Shown piece by piece: positions 48,501 through 60,500 of a stretch of DNA of 64,000 nucleotides; positions within the stretch are counted from its first letter, which is position 1; every line of letters begins with the position of its first letter. The notes beneath the pieces are model-generated. The model worked only from the letters and a program-made list of their open reading frames with translations. It had not been told where the DNA came from and did not search any database. The DNA comes from Capitulum mitella (taxonomy: Eukaryota; Arthropoda; Thecostraca; Pollicipedomorpha; Pollicipedidae). The DNA lies in assembly GCA_030062745.1 (NCBI GenBank), contig CP099839.1, positions 41,031,891 to 41,095,890 of the forward strand, in the 5' to 3' direction. Made by a program: the position numbers and the translations under genes.

Positions 48501-51500
48501 TGGCGGTGCGTGTTTGTGGACCGGGCTGTGTTTTTGCCGGCCGTGAGGATCGGGATGCAGCTCGGAGCTGGGGGTGCCCGCCACCGCCGGCCGCTCTGGT
48601 GTGCTCGTCTGGAGGGCGTTTTGTCCACTGGACGGAGGTCTCGGGACGTCGCTGGGGACGGGACAGCGACACGACGACAGAGCGGGTTCGTGAGGGGTGG
48701 GTGCCGGCATCACTGTCATCCGTGGACGCCGCCATTCAGTGCATTGCCTCGTCGTTGCATTATCTCTGTTGCATTATGTTTCGAGACGGCATGCGTTCGT
48801 GCATCGAGTGTATGACGCGTGCATATCGTAAAGTGCCTTAGACCAGAGTCATGTCGGAAAGCTGTTCATGACTTATTTTGTCTCTCCTGGGCCCGGGAAA
48901 GCGGAATGTCGTCCACGCGCTAGGGAATCCCAATGCAGAGTGCGTGGCAGTTGCCATAAGTCTGTTCCACTAACGTAAGATAAACCTGGAACACGTTTAA
49001 CCCTACTGCGCCCTTTGTTTATATTCTGCGCACACCAGCCTACGGCTGCGATCCAGGGCCTTCGGACCAACTCGTGAACGCGCTGCGTAGAATCTACTGG
49101 AACGTGTCAGCGAGCGAAGCGCGCTCTGGCGCGGGCCCGAGCCGGTCGGTCGTCGCCTGCCGTCTCCGGCCGACTCTTGCGAGCCGTCGGGTCGCAGTGG
49201 GCCGGCCGGACGGCGCCCTCCCACAGAGCCTCCCCCTCCCCCTGGCCCCGACTCCGGCCCCGGGACTGCGAGTGTTGCATCATGGGCGGGCTGGGTTTCC
49301 GCGTCAGCTGCCGCGCCAGCTGTTTGGCCTGGCGGTGTCGGGGGCCGGCGGCTGGCGTCGGCGGCCCTTCAGGTCTCGGGTCGTAGCGGACGGGCGGGGA
49401 ACGGCGGGACGGCCGGCTGCCGACCGGCAGCGCTGACTGGGCCAGAGCGGTGCTGTTCGGGGCAGCCGCGGTACACGGGTGGACGGCGGCGGCCGCCCGC
49501 CGGGACGATCGATCGGAGCCCGCCAGACGATGACAGCACCGCTCAGCGGTGTCAGTTCCCGTCCCGAAATGAGACGGGAGCGTTGCTGAAAACGGCGCTG
49601 TGGCGATAGTCCTTGGTGGAGGATATTGCGCTGTGAGGATATTGTGGAGTCGCTGTGTCCATTCGGCTCTTTCCCAGTCATGTGATCTTGTTGCCTCCGA
49701 TGTCGGGTCGGAGACTGCGCTGTTTAAGCGGGCGAATATTGGTCGAGCGTTAAGGTCTTGTTTCGGCCATCCCACGGTGTGGCTTGCCGTCCTCTGCGCG
49801 GATCGTACTGCGCTTGCAGTCTGCAGTGACGAAATTGCACGTCTTGCCAGGCGCGCCGGTCTCGACTGGGGCGTACCGCCGCGGAGCCGCACGGACGCCG
49901 TGTACTCGCTCGACCACGGAAACGTGGTAACGCCTCCTCTTATCGATCTCGCGTTGCCTCGACTGCACAGCAACACCGGGGCCGTGGGGGCATCCATATC
50001 AAATAGATGAATGTGGATGTCGCGGTGCTTGGCAGTCGTGCAGGATGATTTCGTCCAGCACGGTGCAGTTCATATGGACTGTTCCATGGCTGCTTAAAAA
50101 ATGATGCCGCGCCATGCGGTTGGAGGCGACAGGGACCTGATATTGCATCAGAAAACGGCGGTCTGTGTCCGGCTCATTCTAGTGGCGTGAAGACCATTCA
50201 GCCATGAGTGCTAAGGGAAATGTTCCCGAACTGTGGGCTTGCTTTGACCATTTTGCTTAAATGCCCCGTTAAAAAGCTTGTACGTGCGTTATATAAGAAC
50301 GCATTTCGTACCACCAATGGCGATTACATCGAATGACTCAGGCGCTCGCGTGGCATTTGCGGCTGCTTTGGCGCAGTGTTTACAGTGTGGCTGGAAATGC
50401 CCCGTGCGACGTGAATGAAGTCCTGCCACGCTGGATGGTGGTAAATACAAGTAGCTGTTTGGGAGGCATTAGTTTCACACGTTCGCAAGTTTGCTCCCGC
50501 GGGGGGAGAGTTGACAGTATGGCGTGAATGTAGCCGCAGACGCCAACGTCTGTCGCATCACGCTGGTGTGCTTACGACTGTGTTGTCGGTCTTCGTCCAG
50601 TTCCCGGTCTTATCTCTCCCGCCGACCTCATCATGATTTTGTTCCTGCCATTGTATCGAGGAATTTCCTTGGCACAGCGTCAGTTTTTCAGCTCGCGCAG
50701 TTCTTCAGTTATTTATGGCGATGATAGTGTCGCGAGGAATGGTTTATTGGGGACAGCGGCCGGCAGCTGCCGTCACAGTTGCGTCCGCCTTTTTCCCGGA
50801 AAATCGCGCACAGCAAGAAAGGCATGATGGCCCGCCATACTGCTCAGTGCGATGACTACTAGAGGTATGCGATGCATTTCGTGGCAGTAAGTAAGAGTTC
50901 TCGTTTTGTATGGATGGAGTGGTTTATAGAAAGATGGAACGTTTAACCCCATTCCCGGAGGATATTTTGGGACTTCTTATAACTCCGTTCTTTATGGACC
51001 GATTTTGTTGTAGTTGGTATTAATGGAGAGATTATGGATGGGACTTCTACCTTTTGTCGAATCATTTGGAATTTCGGGAAAATTCATAGGCGTCCACAGG
51101 GTTTCGAAAATAGGGGATAAGTGTAAAAAAACTCAGTTTACAAAAAGTTAAAAGCGCTTTTTGGTTTTTGCTGGTCTGTTATGTTGAAGAAGTACGAATC
51201 GTAGTACAATGTTTGTATAATGTTGCCATAGGTGGTGCCAGAGACATGAAAAAGGGAACTGTCATGGTCACGTGTTCTTCAGACCAGCTTATGACCTTTC
51301 ACCTTAAATGACCTCCAATGACCTTAGAGTCTCTTGGAATGATCTCGCGTGCATCTAGTATTATCTGAAAATGTTTCCAGTCGTTTGAATTCACGCTATT
51401 TCCGAAATTCCATTTTACGGCTGTTATGATGAAGGGTACGTTCCGCCCTGCCGGAAATAAGTTTAAGGTCATCGAGATGCCTTCCCAGTGTGTTAAACCT

Positions 51501-54500
51501 CGTAGTTATCGTGCCGACATCTCATGCATAGTCATTGTTGGCATCGTGGCGATATGTCCGGCCAGCTCTAAACGTCCGTGTGGGTGAGAACCTCTAACAT
51601 CCATTGGCAATCCGCAATAAGCTGTAGAGAGCGCTGGAATCCGCCCGTGCATGCCTAAGCGATGGACAGCGTTCAGGACCTGTTTGTGGCATATGATAGA
51701 ACACCCCGGTGTCGCTGTCCGTGTCCAAAACAAATAGTTGCCGATGACGGCCTTGTTGAACTTGCCTCATTCATTCCAGCGAATTGTACTCGACTAGATT
51801 GGCATATCTAATGGTGCCGGTGTCACACGGTCTGTCCCGCAGTGGGCATCACGACGTCGCGCGTTACGTTTACGCCGTCGCGGGGTGTGTGGCGGCCGCC
51901 AGACAGCCTTGGCCGGCGGAGGAACACGTGCCAGGCCGTCACGTTTGCCGGCTGCGCGGCCGGCCTGACAGCTGTGTCTTCCTGGCGCTGTAATGACCTG
52001 GAGGCCAGCTGCACATACCGCCTGCTAATGGTGCAAATGACCATTGGCGACAGTTGAACGGATTGAACATCCAATACAGTACTCTCCATTGAGTCCTTAC
52101 GGGGCTGCAAATTGGACTGCTCTGACTGCCAGTTGCAACTGTTCTGTATTCTGGGACTGGCCGCATTTCGTGTTGTCCGTCACAGCATGTCCGCATTGCG
52201 CTGCTGTGTCCGAGTTGCGCATCCCTTTGGCGTAAAGTCTGCCATAGTCATGTCCCAAACTTACAGCCTCAGAGGGGGTTGTACGCTTGGGACACCGGGC
52301 GCCAGATCGGGAACTTTCCTTTACAACATTTTCGAGTGGTAAGTCAGGTTTAAGAGTTTTCTGTCACTGGAACCTTCGAGTGCTTAAATGTCGTGCCATT
52401 TGAGAACAACTCGGATTGGGTCACAAGTTACAAACCATGTGGGTCCGTCTAATGTTAGGAATACGCCATTGGAGGAGGAGGGGCAGAAGGAGAATCACAC
52501 CCGGAAGAGATTGTTTATTAAAGCGAGTTTAAGCGAAGTGGTGTTTTGGAAATTCCCGATCTGGTTTTAGGTATCAGAGAGTGGCTCGCCGATCTTCAAA
52601 TGGGTTATGCCTTGGGAAAGTAGGGCCTAACCCCAGCATGTCGGTGCGATAAAACAGGAAACATCGTCATTTAAGGGTGGTGCAGAAGTTCCTTGGGGTT
52701 GTTGCTATCTCTGTGAAGCATGTGGGCCGATAAAAGAAAAAAGGTTTGCGCCTTTTTTTTGTGGAATAACTTAAACAACAAGAGAGTCGTCCGGGGCGGA
52801 CGGCGGACGTTTCCGGTGACACGGCCGCCGCCGCGTCACGTGCAGGGGGCCGAGTGGTCCACGCCCTGTGTCAGCAGGTGTGGGCCGGGCCGGAGCCACG
52901 GTCTGGCTCCGCTTCAGTGGGTGTCGTCAGCCGGGTCCAGGCTCCCGGCTCGGCTCGGCTCGGCTCGGCTCGCCTCGGCGCGGCCCGGCGTGTCGCTCGG
53001 TTGCGTCAGCCACGCGCCGGGTATTTTTGACAGCCCGCGGCGGCCGGGCAGCGCCCGCCCCCGCCCAGTCCCCCTCCGCCGGGCTCGACTGTCTGTGGAC
53101 GACTCACGGCCGGCGCCGGGACCCCAGCCGTTTGTACATACTTCCCCCACGGCCGCAGAGGGGACCCAACCGTCTGTACATACCTTCCCCCCACGGCCGC
53201 AGAGGGGACCCCAGCCGTTTGCACATACCGCTCATTGTGTAGGGCCGGTCCAGTGTTACGTTCACTGTTCAGGACCGGTCGTGTGTACCGCTCACTGTTC
53301 AGGGCCGGTCGTGTGTACCGCTCACCGTTCAGGACCTGTCGTGTGTACCGTCCACTGTTCAGGACCTGTCGTGTGTACCGCCCACTGTTCAGGACCTGTC
53401 GTGTGTACCGCCCACTGTTCAGGACCTGTCGTGTGTACCGCTCCACTGTTCAGGACCTGTCGTGTGTACCGTCCACTGTTCAGGACCTGTCGTGTGTACC
53501 GCCCACTGTTCAGGACCTGTCGTGTGTACCGCCCACTGTTCAGGACCTGTCGTGTGTACCGTCCACTGTTCAGGACCTGTCGTGTGTACCGCCCACTGTT
53601 CAGGACCTGTCGTGTGTACCGCTCACCGTTCAGGGCCGGTCGTCTACTCACGCCGTCTGCGGCATTACAAAGCCATTCTGTCGTTCAACGATGGGCCAGA
53701 TGAAAGATGTGAAATGCTTGTTGCAAAGCTACTTCACATCACGGCCTGTTCGTGTGAATGCGAACTCGTACGTTCACCATGACCGTATGGGGTCACTCAT
53801 CAATTAACCATCGCCAGTGTTCACCATTTGACTCCACTTTCGACAATATAGGGGAGGGGGTTAGTACGAATCAGTCCCCCCTCCTCAGCCATTTCCAAGC
53901 CTGGTGTGATAGAGCGACGCTACAGAAATGGGCATGTACTATGGTCTCAAAGGTGGCCATGCCGGTGAATTTTGGTTTCCATGAGATTGTATGGGGCGAA
54001 CTAAGATGGTACTGAACCAAATATGGAAGTAAGTCTGGAGGTCACTGGCACCATGGATGACACCTGTGTATATGGTTGAGAAACGTTGAGCAGTTACGTT
54101 TTCTAACGATGACAACCGTCGACGTATCATAATTTATCCGTGGCATGGCCTCGAGAAAGAGCCCGTACAGATGTCACTGTGCTGTGGAGATACGAGCCTC
54201 ACGTTGTCGGAGAGTACGTGAGGCGGCTCAGAACCTAGCTATGCGAGATTTCAGAGCATTGTGGGAAGTCACCGTGAGCTAAGATGCGAGAAGCTTCAGG
54301 GGCTGCTCGAACTTCCGTCCTGCGCTAGCGAGGTCTAAGTTAATTCTGCACACAATGCACTAATGGTTGCCCACCCCTCTGCCCCGGCCCATCCCCCTTC
54401 CCTCTCCCTCTGGTCGCCATCGATTGGAGTTCCGGCGAAGACGCAGTCTGTAGCATTGGAACGGCGCCGAAGTTGAGTGGATGGAGCGGGAGAGGTTGCG

Positions 54501-57500
54501 CTTATGACGAATGCCATCGTTTGGATTATCAAGACTGAGTGTGGACACACTGGGCACGATAAGCCAACCAGATCTAGGATGACTTCCGGCGAGGTGGATT
54601 TTGAGTTCCGTCGGTTCGGGCTGAGGCTGAGAACATCGGTTTATGAAGCTGATCTGCAGTTGCCTAAAACTGCTGCAGACATGTTACGTTTGTCACAAAG
54701 CGAGTGGTTAGCAGACGATGACACCTAGGGCTCAGCAATATGGAACGACAGATGGCCAGAATGACTGGAGTGATGCAGCTTGACGATGGCATTCCCGAAT
54801 CCGCGTGAATACTAGTGTGAGAAATAGCTGGTTTTTGTCGTGTCGCTGGCGTTTTGTGCGACTTTCTCACGCACTTTGCCTTCGCGTTTTTTGCCGGAAA
54901 ACGATTGATTATCGCTGTCAGGCCAAAGCGATGGGTCCCGATAATTTACCATGAGGTGTAACGGCATATCTTGCCAAATGCTCGTTGTTTGCACTTGGTC
55001 TGGGTTCTGGCTTGGGTCTGCGGAGAAGGGCACCTGCTTTGTACCGGAGTATATTTGCCTGCTGTTGCTTTTCTTCGGTTCACCGTGCTGGAGCTGTTGG
55101 AATATCGAGTATGGTTACAGTCGATCCCGTGTGTGTGTGATGTCTGCTCCCTCCGCCTCAGACTCGCTCAGTCTCCTGTTCTGCGTGCGCTTGTTGCTGC
55201 AGTGAGCGGTCCGTGATGTGCGCTGTGTCTGCCGCAGACTCGCTGCCGTTTTCCGTGCGCGTGCTGCTGGAGTCTGCGGTGCGCTGCTGTGACGGTGTCC
55301 AGGTGCGGGCCGGAGATGTGGACGCTCTGCTCGACTGGCGCCGGCTGACGGCCGAGCCGCAGGACGTCCAGGTGCCGTTCAAGCCGGGCCGGGTGCTCCT
55401 GCAGGTGAGGCGGCGCCGTCGAGGCTGCGCGCCGGGTCACCAGGACGCATCAGCCGAGTGAGACATGCCAGCTTATGCAGAGTGGGCTTACGTTGACCCG
55501 TGCCGAGCGGGGAGTTCGCCACCCTCCCCTCGCCCTTGGCGCCTTCCTTAGGAGGCGGCCGAGGTTTGGAATCTGTTTCTTGTAGGACTGTTTGGACATG
55601 TGCTTGACAACATATCGGGTTTTGACAGGTCATTGGCCCTTTTCCAGGGAGAAGCGAGGTCACCGGTCGTGTAGGACACCAGAATGGCATTGAACTTGTA
55701 GGGTAATTTTTTGCCGATTTCAGTGTTGGCAGTGATTTTCATCGTTCTTCTTGATTGAAACTCGTGTCTGTGATAATCAAACGTTGCGTGTAACATCAGC
55801 AAGATACTAAAGGTTGAGAATGATGTTTAGCGTCTCATTTTCCCGGCTTCAGGAGAAAAAAAACAACCACTGACTGCAATGATTCATCGATTTTAGAGCC
55901 AGGTCGTTACAAAAGGCAAGGCTTACAGGCTGGAATGGTAACTATTACGATCATAGCGGAGACGCCAAACCACTTGGCTTTTTTTCGCGGTGATTTTACA
56001 GGTCACCAGGTGGCATGATGGGATCAAACTTCGTATTATTCTGGATCAGAAAGAAGCGAGCTACACGCTCGTTTTCGTGTCGTCGCTTTGTCTTCATCGG
56101 GACAGAAATGGTGAAGAGGGTGGTAACGCTTCGCTTCGAACGCTCCCGTCGTTCGAAGCGATGGTGAAAACCTTTACGACCGGTAAAGTTTTAAGTGCAT
56201 CATCTTCACGGCTGTGTCAGCCGTGCACATTACTTACGCTCACAGTCTCCCGGCAAGGTGTCTTTAGTGCGCTGCCTAGAGTTCAATAGCGGTGACGAGC
56301 CGGACAGCCACAGGGCGTACCGTCAAGGACGGGCCGTGCTCTGCCTCGGACCAGCCGGGGACGGACCACCGTCCTCTGTTGCTCGTGCCGTCACGTTGGG
56401 TCGCGGGCGGCGGCGGGGGGTAACCGCATCCTCCGCCTGCCGACGGCACAGCGTCCCCTGTAGTCGGCGTGAATGACCACAGGTCTATTTCTGTCATTTG
56501 CACCCGTTGGAACATAACACGCAGTCGCACTTTGTCATCATTGATGTGTGTTTCAGTCTGTTTCACTGTGGCGACGTTTGGTTTTCAGTGGATTGCCTTG
56601 GCATGTCGTCAACGTCTGCCGCTGTGTGCCGGAACGGCTTGCTGTGCTGTGGTGCTGCCGTGGTTAGGGCTGTAGCCATGCTTGCGGCTCTGTAACGGAC
56701 TATCGTGACCGCAGCTATGACTCCGGACCGTCTTTCGTCGTGGTGTCGGGAGTACCTCGTGACGGTGAGCTGCGGAGTGGTGATGTTGGTGAATGGTGAG
56801 CGGCTCGGGTGGTGACTGGTGATGGTGTCGGCAGGACTTTACCGGGGTGCCGGCTGTGGTGGACCTGGCCGCCATGCGGGAGGCGGTCAGCCAGCTGGGC
56901 GGAGACCCCAGCCGGGTGAACCCCGTCTGCCCTGCCGACCTGGTCATCGACCACTCGGTCCAGGTGGACTTCTCACGGGCGTAAGTACCTGCCGCCCGCC
57001 GCCGCCGCCGGGAGCCGACTCGGCGACCGAGCTCAGCGGAAGTGGCCCCGCGGGGAGGCGCCGTTTTCGCTGGCCTGTTGCGGGGCCGGGCTGTGGAAAT
57101 GACAGGCGGTGTTGGTGGGAGGAGCAGTGTCGCGGCTGTGGTCGCGGGAGCGGCGCTGTTCGCTCCGGTACGTCATTGCGGCGCTTCTGTTTATTGACAC
57201 GGTCCGGACGATCATGCTCGCCGTTCCGATTGTGTTTGGCCGCCGAGACGGTCAGGTCGTCTCCGAGTGGCTGGCCCCAGCCGGCACCGTTACGTGGTCC
57301 CCTGACCGGCCGCTCTGTGCTGCAGGGTGACGCAGCAGACGACGGCGGCCGCCCCCAGCACCCCTTCGGCACGGTCCGTGCACGACATCGAGGGCGGGTC
57401 GAGCTCTGCCCGCACGGCTGCCGCCCGGCGCGCGCAGGCTCGCGTCCGGAGGCCGGTCCGGCCGCCGGTGGCGGCGCCGGCCACTGTTCCTGCTGCTTCC

Positions 57501-60500
57501 ACCGCCGCGGCCGCCGCTCCTGCTGCCGTTCCCACCGCCGCCGCCGCCGTGTCGGCGCCGTCAGCGGCTCGGCCGCCGCCGTACCGGCCGCCTCACCGGC
57601 GCTCCTCGGCGGCGGCGCCGCCGGCCGAGCCGGCCGCCGAGGGCGACTGCGGCAAACGGCGAGACGGCCACTGCGTCTGCAAGGGCCTGGAGGTGCCGGC
57701 CTGCGACACGCCGACGGCGCCCATCAAGGACGAGATCTGCCCCTTCCACGAGGAGGAGTCGGCCTTGTGAGCATCGGACACTGGCTGGCCGGGGGAGAAG
57801 GGTTCAGGCTGCGAACGTAACCGAAGCCGCATTGTCGCTGGGTCGCCCGCCGACGTCGCAAATTGCTAGTCTAGATTCATAATGTTTTTCTTTTTACGTT
57901 CTAGGCTGGGTTGTCTGTCCGTTGAGCTACTGAAGATTCCTAGTGCCTCGTCTTCATTTCTGTTGAAGCCAAGCATATGTTTGATGTGTTGAATTTGTAT
58001 TTCAGCTCCGAGGCGTTGCGAAAGAATCAGGAGCTGGAGTTTGAGAGGAACATTGAGAAATTCCAATTTTTAAAGGTTAGTCTAGTCTTCTGGTCCGTAA
58101 CTGACATCTGATTAACATTGGCCTCATCCAGGTCATGTCCTGTTATCGTCGTTCACCTTAGAGGTAGTGCCGTCCATGTAAGCCATTTCCTCGCCATTTT
58201 GGCCAAACCCGCTAAGTCCCATCCAGCAAGTAGTGGCTGCCCTGTGTTAATTTCGAAGCGGCCAGAGCCGTGTCGGTATCACGCCCCGACGCCCGCTGAT
58301 CTGCCACCGTCTGGTGTCCCTCCACAGTGGGGCTCAGCGGCGTTCAAGAACATGCGCGTGCTGCCGCCGGGCTCCGGTATCGTGCACCAGGTGAACCTGG
58401 AGTACCTGGCGCGGCTGGTGGAGGACGCCGACGGCCTGCTGCGGCCCGACTCCGTGGTCGGCACGGACTCGCACACCACCATGATCAACGGCCTGGGCGT
58501 GCTGGGCTGGGGCGTGGGCGGCCTGGAGGCGGAGGCCGCCCTGCTCGGGCTCCCCGTCCGGCTGCGGCTGCCGCAGGTGGTCGGCTACCGGATCACGGGA
58601 CGCGTCAACCCGCTGGCCACCGCCACCGACATCGTGCTCACCGTCACCAAGGTGAGCACCGAGCTCTGGGGCCGGAGGCGGCGGCTCGGTTGTGGGCTGC
58701 TGACGAGTCGGAACTGGAACCTCGCGTGGCCGGAACGAGCGTAGCCGAACGGACCGACGTCCAGCGCAGGACCCTGAGCCAGTAAATATAGCCATATATG
58801 GCTGTATACCTCTCCCGGATAGCATGAAAAATGATTTTTTTTTCTTCCGTGCTGTATTGTTTGCTTGTCCTTTACATAACAGTCCATTGTTACTGCTGTA
58901 CTCAGGCACGCGAACCTCCTAGAAGGTGTGTTAAATGACGTCTGCTGTACCGGAGCCACCATTGCTGGCCGGTGACCGTTACCGTTGCCCGCAGCACCTG
59001 CGCCAGGTGGGCGTGGCCGGCAAGTTTGTCGAGTTTTTCGGGCCGGGCGTGAGCCAGCTGTCGATCGCCGACCGCGCCACCATCAGCAACATGTGCCCGG
59101 AGTACGGCGCCACGGTCGGCTTCTTCCCCGTGGACGTTCGCAGCCTGGACTACCTGCTGCAGACGGGTGCGACTCCCCGGGCGGCCGACGACGCTCGATG
59201 TGCGGCCCGATGCCGGGCGGCCGTCTCGGGCGGCCGGAAGCCTTGTTCACGCAGGCCGTTCTCAGGTGTCGCCCGAGAACGACTCGTTCTCGGAACATCT
59301 GCTCAATGATAACGTACAGGCGTGCGAGCGCAGGTCATGTTTTAATTTCTGGCAATACGACCACCCTGTGCTGTGGCCCCCGTCCCCGTAACGGCCGTCC
59401 CAGTGACTGATGCCCCGTCCCCGTAACGGCCATCCCAGTGACGGATGCCCCGTCCCCGTAACGGCCGTCCCAGTGACGGATGCCCCCCGAACGTCCGGTG
59501 CCCTCGGCTCCAGTGAGGGCTGCTCCAGTGACGGCGGTCCGCCGTGGCCGGCAGGTCGGGACGCCGGCCGGGTGGCCGTGATGCGGGCGTACCTGTCCGC
59601 GTCCGGCCTGCTCCGGGACTACTCGGACCCGGCCCAGCAGCCGGCCTTCTCGCAGGTGGTGGAGCTCGACCTGGCCACCGTGGTGCCGTCAGTCAGCGGG
59701 CCCAAACGGCCGCAGGACCGCGTGGCCGCCAGCCAGCTGCGCGACGACTTCCTGCGCTGCCTCTCCGCCGAGGTGGGTGTGTGTGGACCGCTGTCTCTTC
59801 GCCGAGGTGGATGTTTTCGGTCTTTCTGCGGTGGATGTGGATAAAGTTGGTTGGTGATGTGGATGTGAGGACAGGACATCCCGTTCAGTTGCCGTGGAAT
59901 GTGCGCGTGTGGGAGTTGGGAAATGACAGGCATGCATGTGAACGGGCGTACTGTAAGGTGAGATGTGGAGCGCGTGTCGACAGGAAAGAGCGTAGCCCCG
60001 GACCTAATAACGTCGCTGTTTAATGTATTGAAGCTCAGGAGTCATCGGGGCCTAACGGTTGTCAGATGGTTACACCTGCAATGCAGCACAATAATTCTGC
60101 AGCTTTGTTTACCGTTGCGCTCACTGTGTTGGTTTTGCTATGGTCAGGTGGGCTTCAAGGGGTTCGGCGTGCGGCCCGATCGTCTGTCGGAGCGACAGGA
60201 GATCAAGTTCGAGGGTGGCACGTACAGCCTGCGTCACGGGTCCGTGGTGATCGCCGCCATCACCTCCTGCACCAACACCAGCAACCCGTCCGTAATGCTC
60301 GGCGCCGGTGAGCTTCAGATAGTGTCATTCTAGGAGAGAAAATGAGGGTTACATGTGAGAACGTTCTTGGGCTTATTGGCCCAACGAGATATTTATTTGT
60401 GGAGTGCTGGCTAGGTGGCGAGGTGACAGGTAGAGTTGAAAAAGCTGAGAGATGGAGTGGTATTTATACTATTCATGGCTTGCTATCATCACCAGACGTA

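Larger units (their letters stand above)
46337..55237. other. IRP intron 2, 8.9 kb
   Basis: It opens with a 45-bp tandem repeat (46475-46900). It contains a strongly CpG-rich island at 47.75-49.45 kb, a short piggyBac-type element (50943-51466), a GC-rich patch with a (CGGCT)n run (52780-53110) and a 30-bp minisatellite (53225-53645). No further exon of this gene is recognised. Confidence 0.6.

Noticed and set aside
47574-49997. Frames of 214, 362 and 296 codons on both strands
   Set aside because: Composition is Arg/Pro/Ala/Gly from CpG richness, frames overlap on opposite strands, and no domain or splice pattern is recognisable.
52720-53807. 327-codon plus-strand frame and opposing frames rich in [10 protein letters not shown] and [10 protein letters not shown]
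   Set aside because: Artefact of the 30-bp tandem repeat at 53.2-53.6 kb.
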